The position numbers and the translations under genes were made by a program. From positions 218,446,610-218,510,609 of the forward strand of contig NC_134276.1 in NCBI RefSeq assembly GCF_949628215.1: DNA of 64,000 bases. Reading direction: 5' to 3'. Positions 46,201-58,724 of the stretch are shown here, one piece after another (position 1 is the first letter of the stretch; each line of letters begins with the position of its first letter). Below the pieces are notes generated by a model, which worked only from the letters and a program-made list of their open reading frames with translations, had not been told where the DNA came from and did not search any database. The DNA comes from Phalacrocorax aristotelis. Lineage: Eukaryota; Chordata; Aves; Suliformes; Phalacrocoracidae.

Positions 46201-48488
46201 GCTGCCCCGGCACCGCGGTGCTGCCGTGCTCCGTGCTGCAAGGCCTCCCTGAGGGGCTTTGGGCTGGAAAACAGCAGGGTGCCTCACCGGGGAGCTGGGA
46301 TGGAGGCAACTACCCAGGAGGGAAAGGGCTCCCTGCGGCAGGGCTGTGCTGGGGGAGTGCGGGGCAGGGGCACGGGCAGCAGCAGCAGCAGGGTCGGGGC
46401 TGGAGAGGATGTCCTATCTGAGGAATTGCAGGAGGGTGACTTTGGGCGCCACAGGACATTAGGGGTATAAAGCTACTGGAGAATGTCCAGAGAAGGGCCA
46501 AAAAGTTGTTGAAGGGTTTAGAGGGGAAACCGTACGAGGAGCGGCTGAGTCCCTGGGTTTGTTCAGCTGGAGCAGAGGAGGCCGAGGGCAGCCCTCATGG
46601 CGCTCTGCAGCTCCCTCCCAAGGGGAGGAGGAGGGGCAGGGCTGGTCTCTGCTCTCTGGTGACCAACGCCAGGACCCGAGGGAATGGCAGGGAGATGTGC
46701 CAGGGGAGGGTTAGGCTGGGCATTAGGGAAAGGTTCTTCCCCCAGAGGGTGGTGGAGCCCTGGAACAGGCTCCCCAGGGAGGCATCACGGCACCAGCCTG
46801 GCGATATTCAAGGAGCACTTGGACAAGGCCCTCAGAGACATGGTGTGAATTTGGGGTGTCCTGTGCAGGGACAGGAGTTGGGCTCGATGGTCCTTGTGGG
46901 TCCCTCCCAGCTCAGGGCATTACATGGTTCTATTTTATGAGGGGGAAGGGCAGGCACTCGAAGGCGGGGGGGTGGGGGTGATGGAGGGGCCAAAGGGGAG
47001 CACCCCCTGGGCCTGGCACACCCTCTCTCTGCAGATCTGGAGGTGCTGTACTGGAAGCAGCTGAAGAAGCGGATGGCGGTGCAGAGGAAGCTGCAGGGCC
47101 AGGCGGTGAGCGGGCATGGCCCCAGGCAGGGCCAGGGGGAGCTGGGCCCACCGGGACCCCCACCCGCCCTCGTGCAGGGGCGGCGGGGGGGGGCACCCTG
47201 GAGCAGGGGCACTCAGGCCTGTTCCCTACCAGGGTCCGCTGTGGAGGCTGCCGGCACCACTGCCGTGCGAAGAGGAGCTGGATCTGCTGGAGGAGGAACG
47301 TGGGGCTGACTGCTACGAAGGAGCAGGTACTTCTGTACCTCAGCCCGCCCTGTCCCCCAGCTGGGGGTCCCCTCCCACCATGGAGGGGCTGGTGGCCCTG
47401 GATGAGCTGGGGCCGGGCCGCAGGGGGCTGGTGGGTCCTGGGGGGCACTGAGCAGGTTTCCCTTCCCAGTAGATGATTTCGTGGAGCATGAGGACATACA
47501 GCCCGAGGTCCAGGAGGAGCTGGGTGAAAGAGCCACAGGTGAGTGAGCTCTGGCGGTGTAGTGGGCAAACCATACAGCCTCGGTGACCTGCTGCCCCCCA
47601 CCCCAAACACCCCCATCTGTCCATCCTCGGGCACGTCCCCTGTCCCCACACAGCGGGATGGTGTGGTGTCACCACTGGTGACGCTCCGCCCTCCCCGCAG
47701 ACCCCCACGACCTGGACTCGCTGGGCTATGAGGAGCTGGTGCGCAGGAATGTGGTAGGTGCCCCTCAGGGTGGCGGTGTGGGGCTGGGGGCTGTGGCCTG
47801 GGGTGGGCACGAGGAGAGGGAGGTGGTGGGAGGTCTGGGTGCCTCTGCTCCCCTCTTTCCTCTCCCCTCTCCCCCCAGGAGCTGTTCATCGCCAACTCCC
47901 AGAAGTACATGCAGGAGACGGCACTGTCCCAGCACATCCGCCGCTGGGAGGAGCAGATGGGGCCGCTGCTGCAGGAGCAGGCAGGGACCGGGCTTGGGGG
48001 GCCGGCGGCAGCCCCCCTCTCCCCATGGCTGAGCCCCCCTCTCTGCCCCTGCAGGAGGAGCGAGCCCCCTTCGACATCCACAGCTATGGGGACATGCTGG
48101 TGAGCAGCTGCGGGCGCCTGGGGGAATGGCACTCCTTCGCCAGCCTGGTGGCAGGGCAGCCCCCCTTCGAGGTGTGCCGCTACATGCTGGCCTCCCTCCA
48201 ACTGGTAAGCACAGGCAGGGGGGCACCAGGGGCACCCCAGCTCGGCCGGGCCCCTCCCTGCAGCCCACCCACCACTCCCTTCCCTCTCCCTAGGCCAACG
48301 ACTACATGGTGGAGCTGGCACAGAGCCCGGGGCTGGACACAGGGCTGGACACGGCGCGGCTGCGGCTCCTCACCCACGAGCGGGCGCAGGATCGCTTCCG
48401 CGCCTTCCAGCTCCCCTCCGCCTGCTCCTCAGCGGGGGAAACCTCCCAGGTATCCCCTTCCCCAGCCCCCCAGAACCCTGAGAATTAA
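40217..48488 (+). CDS. NCAPH2: Condensin II kleisin subunit H2 (CAP-H2)
   Basis: Twenty coding exons: 40,217-40,324; 40,503-40,604; 41,065-41,120; 42,481-42,559; 42,790-42,861; 43,030-43,109; 43,544-43,695; 43,963-44,055; 44,346-44,422; 44,546-44,617; 44,818-44,884; 45,179-45,286; 46,056-46,109; 47,035-47,105; 47,233-47,326; 47,470-47,538; 47,701-47,753; 47,879-47,980; 48,055-48,204; 48,294-48,488. They give 617 residues (human 605). CAP-H2 is the kleisin that bridges SMC2 and SMC4 in condensin II, which shapes chromosomes in the nucleus in early mitosis. The N-terminal block ([20 protein letters not shown]) and the C-terminal blocks ([42 protein letters not shown]) match the family. The basic KRKRKG lies in exon 12. 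Intron 18 starts with GC. A CR1 lies in intron 13. Confidence 0.97.
46450..46942 (+). mobile_element. CR1 LINE 3' fragment in NCAPH2 intron 13
   Basis: About 490 bp of CR1 on the plus strand, sense to NCAPH2. It includes 'gaatgtccagagaaggg', 'ttaggctgggcattagg' and 'gggctcgatggtccttg', ending near 'tacatggttctatttt'. It belongs to a different, older-looking subfamily from the pair at 32,763 and 38,863. Confidence 0.9.
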
Positions 48489-48489
48489 A
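48484..48489 (+). terminator. NCAPH2: NCAPH2 polyadenylation signal overlapping the stop
   Basis: ATTAAA, the commonest variant signal, overlaps the TAA stop codon (48,486-48,488). A weaker AGTAAA follows at 48,500-48,505. Either gives a 3' UTR of only a few tens of bases. Confidence 0.7.
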
Positions 48490-48571
48490 CTCTGACTCCA
48501 GTAAAGGCTCTGTGGTGGTGGGGAGCCGCGTTGGGAGGGTGCAGGAGGCAGTTTTCAGGGGTGTGGGCGCC

Positions 48572-48577
48572 TTTATT
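48572..48577 (-). terminator. SCO2: SCO2 polyadenylation signal
   Basis: AATAAA on the minus strand starts five bases after the SCO2 stop codon (48,584-48,582). The cleavage site would fall near 48,545-48,560, within about 50 bp of the NCAPH2 transcript end. Confidence 0.85.
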
Positions 48578-48581
48578 GCCT

Positions 48582-49334
48582 TCAGTTGAGGAGTGGCTCA
48601 TAGGTCTCCATGTGGCGGCGGACGCTCTGGGCGATCTGGGCGTCTGTCTTGCTGCGGCCGTAGTAGTCGAGGAAGAGGCCGTCGGGGGCCAGGAGGTAGA
48701 TGAGGACGGTGTGGTCCACGATGTAGTCGCCGTCCTCGTCCTTGGGGCCGGCGCTGGCGTAGACGCGGTAGGCACGGCTGGCGGCCCGCACCTCCTCGGG
48801 GGTGCCGGTGAGCCCCAGCAGGCGTGGGTGGAAGTCACGGACGTAGCGGCCCACGGCCTCCACGTCGTCACGCTCGGGGTCGACGGTGATGAAGAGGGGC
48901 TGGAGGGGAGGCAGGCCAGGCTCGCGCTCCAGCAGGGCCACGGCACGGCTCAGCTTTGCCAGCTCCTCGGGGCACACGTCGGGACAGTGGGTGAAGCCGA
49001 AGTAGAGCAGCACCCACTGCCCGCGGAAGTCGGCCTTGCACCGCTGCCGCCCGGCCTGGTCCAGCAGCTGGAAGTCGCCCTGGCCCAGGGCCAGCTCCCG
49101 CAGCTCCGCCTGCCGCCGCGCCCGCTGCCGCTGCGCCTTCTCCTCCCGCAGGTACAGCCACGCCGCCCCCACCGTCGCCCCCACCGCGCCCACCACCACC
49201 AGACGCTGCCCCAGCGGCAGCCCCCCGCCCCGCGATGTCCCCCTCGGCACCTGCAGGCTGCGCTGGGGGGTGGGGACAGGCGGGCGGGGCAGCGGGCGGG
49301 GCAGGCGGCGGGTGGGCAGCAGGGCCCGGAACAT
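48582..49334 (-). CDS. SCO2: SCO2, cytochrome c oxidase copper chaperone
   Basis: A single uninterrupted coding exon of 250 residues (human 266). SCO2 is an inner-mitochondrial-membrane thioredoxin-fold protein that helps load copper into the CuA site of cytochrome oxidase subunit 2. Visible features in order: an arginine-rich mitochondrial presequence (residues 1-40), one membrane helix ([18 protein letters not shown], 45-62), the copper motif CPDVC (C117 and C121 in [14 protein letters not shown]), the distal ligand H208 in DYIVDHTV, and the family block [10 protein letters not shown]. The start is the first ATG in the frame with a targeting sequence. Human SCO2 also has an intronless coding region. 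Its 3' end is packed against NCAPH2 and its 5' side faces a repeat array. Confidence 0.98.
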   Translation of the reverse strand: MFRALLPTRRLPRPLPRPPVPTPQRSLQVPRGTSRGGGLPLGQRLVVVGAVGATVGAAWLYLREEKAQRQRARRQAELRELALGQGDFQLLDQAGRQRCKADFRGQWVLLYFGFTHCPDVCPEELAKLSRAVALLEREPGLPPLQPLFITVDPERDDVEAVGRYVRDFHPRLLGLTGTPEEVRAASRAYRVYASAGPKDEDGDYIVDHTVLIYLLAPDGLFLDYYGRSKTDAQIAQSVRRHMETYEPLLN

Positions 49335-49374
49335 GGCGGGGCTGCGAACGGAGCCGTGAGGGGGAGCTGTCCCT

Positions 49375-49830
49375 TTTGACCCCCAGCCCCTGGTCACCTT
49401 TGACCACCAGTCACCCTTTGACCCCACAGCCCAGCCTCCCAGTGCCCTTTGACCCCCCCACCCCCAGTGCCATCTGACCCCTGCCCCAGCCCCCTGGTGC
49501 CCTCTGATCCCACAGCTCTGCCCCCCAGTGCCCTTTCACCCCCAGCCACCTTTTGACCCCACAGCCCAGCCCCCCAGTGCTCTTTGTCGCCCCCCACCCC
49601 TCCTGCTGCCCTTTGACCACCACCCCATCTGTCTGGCTGCTCTTCGACCCCTCAACCTGTCACCGCTGACCCCGCACCCCAGCCCCCAGTGCCCCTTGAC
49701 CCCTCACCCCACCCGCTGCCCTTTGACCCCAGCCGTGCACCCCTGCCGCCCTCTGACCCCAGCCCTGCCCCACCCACTGCCCTTTCACCCCTCAACCCAC
49801 CCCTCCTGCCGCTCTCCCAGCCCCGCGCTA
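49375..49830. repeat. Minisatellite between SCO2 and TYMP
   Basis: About 450 bp of imperfect 25-40-bp units built on 'cccagtgccctttgacccc'. Three copies hold exactly TGCCCTTTGACC (49,443; 49,607; 49,717) and others differ by one or two bases. It occupies the SCO2 upstream region and the TYMP 3' flank. No canonical minus-strand AATAAA for TYMP was found between it and the TYMP stop. Confidence 0.85.
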
Positions 49831-50058
49831 ACCTTTGCCCTCTGACCCCGGGCCCCGTCCCGCCTGCGCCGCCCGGTGCGCGCCGCGCCGGCACAGCCGG
49901 AAGCGGAAGACGGGGCGGGCGCATGCGCACTGAGGGCCACAGGGCGGCTGCTGCTGTGCGCCTGCGCGCCCCGCCGCTCCTCCGCCAGGGGCCGCCCGGC
50001 CGTGACCGTGACCGTGACCCCGGGTCAGGCGGCGGCTCCCGGGGCCGGGAGAGCGGCG

Positions 50059-53000
50059 TCAGCGGCCGGGGGCGGCCCCGGGGGGGGTCCCGGGGGGCAG
50101 GATGGCCTCAGCCAGGCGGGGTGGGGGGGCGCCGGGGGGCGCCGCCGCCAGGCGCAGGGCGGCCTGCAGGGCCTGGCGGGGTCCCGCCCCCAGGGCTCCC
50201 CCTCCCGGGGCCCCGTCGTGGTGCAGCCGCAGCCAGGGCTCGCCTGCGGGCAGGGCCGGCCGTGGGTGGGGGGTCGCGGGGGGCTCCCCGCCACCCCACC
50301 CGCTGTGTCCTCCCTCTCCCCCCGTTACCTTCCCGCAGGCGCTGCCCCACGTCCACCAGCACCTCGGCGCCCACGCGGAGGTTGATGGGGTCCCCGGCCC
50401 GCTCCCGGCCGGCCCCCAGCTCGTGCAGGACGCGGGCCAGCGGCAGGGCCTCCACCCGCTGCACCCAGCCTGCCGGGGGGCACGGGGGTGGGCGGGGGGC
50501 CGGGACCCCCGGGGAGAGCTCCCGAAATGGGCGCCGCGGGCAGGGGTTGCCCCAGATATAGGGGGTGTGGGGCAGGGGGTATAGGGAGGGACCTGGGGGT
50601 GTTGGGGTGCCCCACATATAGGGGGTGTGGGGCAGCAGAGGTAGGCAGGGACTCTGGGGCCATTGGGGAGCCCCAAATATGGCGCACCTTGGGCGGGGGG
50701 GACAGGGAGGGATCCAGGGAGCCCCAGATATAGGGGGTATGGGACAGGGGGTGCATGCAGGGGCCCCGGGGTGGGGAGATATGCCAGGGGAGCCCTGAGC
50801 ATTGGAGGGGGCAGGAGGGGCTGGGTCAGCCCTGGGAAGGGTTAGGGGGGTGCAGGACGGGAGGCACAGGGACCCCAGAGTACTCGGGGCTGGGGGAGCC
50901 CTTGGCCTCCCAGAGGTGTGCGGGCGTGGGGGGAGTGTGGGGTGAGGGCAAGGGGTGTTGCGGGTTGGGGGCTGCCTACGTACCCCCATCCCCACTCACC
51001 TCCGCAGGGCGCAGGCAGCTCCTCACAGAGCCTCGCCTGCCCGAGGACCTGGCGGCGCTGAGCGGGGGTCCCACTGCAGAGGTGGTGGGCGGTGTCGGGG
51101 GGCACCCCCTGCGCCCCCAGCATGGCCTCGAAGGTGCGCAGGGCGGAGCCATCGTCCAGCGCCCGGCCCAGCCGCTCGCTGGCCTGTTCCGCTGCCCCGG
51201 CCAGCCCGCACTGCCACAGCAGCAGCCCACCTGCAGGGCACGGGCTGGGACCCCTGCTCATGGGGTCACCACCCCACCCCTGCCGCCACCCTCCTGCACC
51301 TCTGCCCGGGGCATGGGGGTTGGGAGAGCTCTGGGGATGCCCCTGAGCGACTGAGAGGGGGCTGGGAGCACTGGGGGGTTGGCATCATGGGGTAGGGTGT
51401 TGAGGGGGATGGAGGGCCAGGCAGGGGGGCAGATCTGGGGAAGGGGACGTGGGACAGGACCCTGGGGGCACAGGGGCAGGGAGATGGGCAGGGTGGCAGA
51501 TACGGGGACGGGGGCATGGGACAGGACCCCAGGGGGATGGGCAGGGGGGCAGATCTGGAGAAGGGGAAGGGGACATGGGACACAGCCTTGGGGGCGCAGG
51601 GACAGGGGGATGGGCAGGGGGGCAGATTTGAGGATGGGGACATGGGACAGGACCCCGGGGGGACAGGGGCAGGGCTGCCCGGGGTGGGGGTAATGCAGGG
51701 GGACCCCCCCAGGCTGTGGGGTAGCAGGGCACTCGTTGGGGGCCCCAGGCCATGCCGCGTCCCCATCCCCGTCACGTGGCTGACCCAGGGTGATGACCAG
51801 CTCGCGCAGGTCGGGGGGCCCCCCCCCATCCAGGCACTCCAGGGCCTCCAGCACCTCCAGCGAGTTGCCCACGCAGCGGCCCACGGGCTCGTCCATGCGG
51901 CTCAGCACGGCCGCCGTGCGGATGCCCAGCCGCTCGCCCACCGCCACCTGTGTGGGTTCACCAGTGGGCAGGGGCTGTCCCCGGGGGCCGAGGGGGGGTG
52001 TGGGGGGGGTGGCCGGGGGCTCACCAGGCTCTGGGCGAGCTCCCGCGCGCTCTCCTGCGTGGGGTACAGGGCTGCGCTCCCAAACTTGACGTCCAGCACC
52101 AGCGCCGAGAGCTGCTCTGCTGCCTTCTTGCTCAGGATGGAGGCTGGGCCAGGGGAGCCTCGTTGGCACCCACTGCCCCTTCCCCGCTGCAGGCCCCCTC
52201 CCCAGCCACTCAAGGAGCTGGGGACCCCCCCGGCCCCCTGTACCGGTGATGAGGGGCAGGCTGTCAACGGTGGCAGTGACGTCCCGCAGGCTGTACAGCA
52301 CCCGGTCAGCCGGTGCCAGCTCCTCGCTCTGCCCCACGATGCAGCAGCCCACCCGCTCCAGGATGCTCCGCATCTGCAGGGCCATCAGTGTGCTGCGTCC
52401 CCCCGGTGTCCCACACCCCCTGGCATCCCACCTCCCAACCACGTCCCACACCCCCCAGCCTCCCGTGCACCTCAGCATCCCGCACCCCTCAACATCCTGC
52501 ACTCCTCTGCATCCCACCTCCCCTCAGCATCGCTCATCCCCCAGCATCCCTCATCCCCCAGCATCCCGCACCCCTCTGTATCCTGCCTCCACCCGGCATC
52601 CTGCACCCCTCAGCATCCCTCATCCCCCAGCATCCCGCACCCCCCGGCATCCCACACACCTCTGCATCCCACACCCCTCAGCATCCTGCACCCCCCTGCA
52701 TCCCGCCTTCCCTTGGTATCCCACATCCCCCAGCATCCCGCACCCCTCAACATCCTGCACCCCCCTGCATCCCCCCTTCCCTTGGCATCCCACACCCCCC
52801 AGCATCCCTCATCCCCCAGCATCCCGCACCCCCCGGCATCCCACACACCTCAGCATCCCACACACCTCAGCATCCTGCACCCCCCTGCATCCCGCACCCC
52901 TCAGCTTCCTGCACCCCCCTGCATCCCGCCTTCCCTTGGTATCCCACATCCCCCAGCATCCCACACCCCTCAACATCCTGCACCCCCCTGCATCCCCCCT

Positions 53001-54467
53001 TCCCTTGGCATCCCACACCCCCCAGCATCCCTCATCCCCCAGCATCCCGCACCCCCCAGCATCCCACACCCCTCAGCATCCCACACCCCTCAGCATCCTG
53101 CCTCCCCTCAGCATCCCGCACACCTAGGCATCCCGCACCCCCTTGCATCCTGCTCCCCTCAGCATCCTGCACCCCCCTGCATCCCCCCTTCCCTTGGCAT
53201 CCCACACCCCCCAGCATCCCACACCGCTTGGCATCCTGCACCCCCCAGCATCCCACACCCCTCAACATCCCACACCCCCCCGCATCCTGCCTGCCCTCAG
53301 CATCCCTCATCCCACTGGGATCCCACCTCCCATTGGCATCCCATGTCCCATCGGACTCCTGCATCCCACCACCACCCACACCCCTCCACCCCGCCGGTCC
53401 CCTCCAGCCCGCCATGCCGGTGGGGTGCCGGTGGGGTGGCCGCATCCCGGTCCCCATCCCTCACCTGCTCGGGGCTCTGGGAGACGCGGAAGCCGGGGAT
53501 GGCCTCCAGCTTGTCCAGTGTGCCCCCGGTGTGGCCCAGGCCCCGGCCACTGATCATGGGCACCTGCGGGTGCGGGCAGGTGGGTGCAGGGAGCTGGGGA
53601 CCCTTGCCCTGCCCCGCCAGCCCCGGTGCCCCCCGCTCACCTTGCAGCCACAGGCGGCCAGGGCGGGGGCCAGGGCCAGGCTGACCTTGTCCCCCACGCC
53701 GCCCGTTGAGTGCTTGTCTACCACCAGCCCCTGCCAGGCAGGGGGCCATGCCAGTGCCTGGCCTGAGGCCGCCATGGCCCGCGACAGCGCCAGTGTCTCC
53801 GCTGCGTCCATGCCACGCAGCCGGATGGCCATCAGCATGGCACCTGGGGGGCGCAGCGGTGGGGTGACCCCCCCGGTCCCCTCCCCAGGACCCCACCCGA
53901 GGGCCCTGCAGCCCTGACATCCCTATCCCGCCCCGCTCCAAGGGTTTCTTTCGTCCCACTGGGGCGGTCCCCGGCTGCATCCCCCTGCCACGACCCCTTG
54001 CCGCGTCCCTGGGGCTGAACTTGCGGTCCCACCCGCTGCTTTCTGCCGGGCCCCCACAGCCCACTGCTGCCGGGGGGCCTCCGCCCTGCCACGTCTCCCT
54101 GTGTGTCACGCTCCGCCAGCCTTTGCCATGACCCCGTGCCAGGTCCTCTGGCAATGCGCGTGTCTCCCCCAGCTCCATCCCGGCCATGCCTCCCCCGTGT
54201 TCCCCACCACGTCCCTGCGCCGCAGCCCCCACTGTGCCCCCGGCGGTGTCCCCTGCCACGTCCCACTCCCACGACCCCCACTTCTGCCTCCCGCCCATCC
54301 CTGTCCCCTCAATGTGTCCCCCACCCTGCCGTGCGCCCACCGATCTGGCCCTGCTGCGCGGTGCCCTCCGTCACACCGCGCACGAAGCTCTGGATCTCCT
54401 CTTCCTCCAGCCGCTCGCCATCCCGCTTCTTGCGGATGAGGGCCGGGAGGGAAGCGTGGGCAGCCAT
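50059..54467 (-). CDS. TYMP: Thymidine phosphorylase
   Basis: Nine coding exons on the minus strand: 54,467-54,341; 53,843-53,641; 53,563-53,465; 52,373-52,244; 52,143-52,025; 51,947-51,785; 51,230-51,000; 50,469-50,329; 50,243-50,059. They give 465 residues (human 482). The cytosolic dimeric enzyme splits thymidine with phosphate into thymine and 2-deoxyribose-1-phosphate; in mammals it is also called platelet-derived endothelial growth factor. The glycosyltransferase family signature [16 protein letters not shown] is at residues 115-130, the phosphate-binding [10 protein letters not shown] at 86-95, and [13 protein letters not shown] and [11 protein letters not shown] are intact. The N terminus lacks most of the long human leader. 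Intron 3 holds a 1-kb minisatellite. The start is the first ATG before LIRKKRDG; a non-coding 5' exon is possible. Confidence 0.97.
50545..50745. repeat. 60-bp minisatellite in TYMP intron 7
   Basis: Three imperfect units of about 60-65 bp containing 'atatagggggtgtggggcag' and 'agggagggacctgggg', located between TYMP coding exons 7 and 8. Confidence 0.8.
51410..51690. repeat. Minisatellite in TYMP intron 6
   Basis: Four imperfect units of about 65-70 bp with 'ggcaggggggcagat', 'gacatgggacagga' and 'ccctgggggcacagggg', between TYMP coding exons 6 and 7. It generates long spurious open frames. Confidence 0.85.
52410..53390. repeat. 17-bp minisatellite filling TYMP intron 3
   Basis: About one kilobase of a 17-bp unit of the form 'cagcatcccgcacccct', with some longer blocks around 'ccttcccttggcatcccac' that recur several times and give a higher-order pattern. 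It occupies nearly all of the intron between TYMP coding exons 3 and 4. Long open frames on both strands here are by-products of the repeat. Confidence 0.92.
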
Positions 54468-57206
<2,739 letters not shown>

Positions 57207-57479
57207 GGTGGGCCCTGTGGGAGCAAGCGCAGCCCCTCAGCCCCGACACCCCGACCCCTGTCCCGCCGCCCTCCGGTGCCAGCCATGGGGTCCCCTCCGA
57301 GGGGGTGGGGGTCTGCTGTCTGGGCACCAGCAGCTGTCCGCGGGCAAGCAGCCGGCAGCATGGTGGCACCAGCGTCACAATGGCCGGGGAGCTCTGGGGG
57401 TCTGCACCCACCACCCCCCCTGCTCAGCACCCCGCGGAGAACAGCCTTGACAGTCCCAGGGGAGAAACCCCAGCACCCC

Positions 57480-57620
57480 AGGGGTACAGCCCCTCAGCAG
57501 CCCAGGGAAGTAGCTCCAGCACCCCATAGATACAGCCCCCAGCACCCCGTATATACAGCCCCCAATACCACATGGATGCAGCCCCTGCGACCCCAGGGAT
57601 GCACCCCCAGCCTCCGGGGG
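57480..57620. repeat. Short tandem repeat upstream of ODF3B
   Basis: Five imperfect units of about 27 bp around 'cagcaccccatagatacagcc'. It lies between the ODF3B start exon and the X-box-like motif. Confidence 0.75.
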
Positions 57621-57691
57621 CGGAGGTCCTGGCAGGGCTGGGCCCCCTTACCCTGAGCAGTGCCGAGCTCTGGCCGGGCTCTCCTCCCCCA

Positions 57692-57705
57692 GTTACTATG
57701 GCAGC
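57692..57705. promoter_or_regulatory. ODF3B: RFX X-box-like motif, probable ODF3B promoter
   Basis: GTTACTATGGCAGC matches 12 of 14 positions of the palindromic X-box consensus GTTRCCATGGYAAC, bound by RFX factors that switch on ciliary and sperm-tail genes. It is 490 bp upstream of the ODF3B ATG, which fits a promoter before a non-coding exon. Function is inferred. Confidence 0.5.
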
Positions 57706-58275
57706 TGCACAACAAACTGTGCTGGGAAGCCAGGGGACAGGGATGGGGACGAGGGGACGGGGGGGACGGGGGACTTGGGGACGTGGGGATGTGGGGACAG
57801 GGACAGGACAGGGATGCGCAGGCAGGGCATGGACACATGGGGGACGCAGGCAGCTGCTGCAGGAGTCATCTGTAGGACAGACAGGTACCAGAGGCACAGG
57901 GGTCCCATGGAGCCACAGGGGGTCTGTGGGGTTGGGGGGTTGTGCTGGGGGCAATGGGTATCCCACATGGGCCATGGGGGGGGCCATAGGGGTCCCACGC
58001 GGGCTATGGGGGTCCCATGGGGGTCCTAAAGGAAGCACCAGGGTTCCACAAGAGCTGTGGGGGATCCCGCAGGGGCGATGGGATCCCACTGTGACACTGG
58101 GGATCTGCTTGGGTCCGTGGGGGTTCTCCCTAAGTCCATGGGGGACCCTTGGGGATCGCAGAGGTCCCACATGGAACATGGGATCCCTCTGGGACCACAG
58201 GAGCCCCGCTGGGGTGATGGGGATCTTCCGGAGGCCGTGGGGGTCCCAAGGGGGCTACGGGGGCCCCAGGGGGTG
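57700..58275. repeat. Low-complexity and minisatellite tract between ODF3B and the lectin
   Basis: Starts with 'ggggacaggga' and 'gacgggggacttgggg' runs and continues as imperfect 20-35-bp units around 'ggggtcccacgcgggctatg'. No coding sequence is recognised between ODF3B and the lectin gene's last exon. Confidence 0.7.
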
Positions 58276-58538
58276 TGCTGCAGGGCTCGCTCCGCCAGCC
58301 CCAGCTCTCCTCTGGCAGTTCTCCCTGCCTGGGGTCGCCTGGACACTGTCTCTCTCCCCATCCCGGGCCCTGTCCCTGCACCCCAGGGTGATCGGTGGCC
58401 GGGTGATCCCGGCACCCTGTGAACATGGGGATGCTTGGGTCCCTCCGTCCCCAGCCCCACGGCGCTGTGGGTCAGCATGGGAGCCCGATCCAGGCAGCGA
58501 GGACAAATGATGCGCAGACCAGGGTGGGTTCAGGGACC

Positions 58539-58544
58539 TTTACT
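58539..58544 (-). terminator. Candidate lectin polyadenylation signal
   Basis: AGTAAA on the minus strand, a recognised variant hexamer, about 180 bases after the lectin stop codon. No canonical AATAAA was seen nearer. Confidence 0.5.
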
Positions 58545-58724
58545 GCGGCTGGTGGCCATAGTGGGCAGGGGGACAGGTAGGGATGGCAGGCAGGGGGGGT
58601 GGGCAGGGGGGTCGGGCAGAGGTGGTGGGCGGGAGGGGTCAGGGAGGGAGGCTGGTGGGGGTGTCCAGTGGGGGGCACAGGCAGGGAGGGCGGCGGGGCT
58701 GGCACTGGGGTGCTGCCCCCGGTT

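Noticed and set aside
51516-53684. Open frame of 722 codons antisense to TYMP
   Set aside because: Its sequence is the translation of the intron minisatellites plus antisense TYMP exons.
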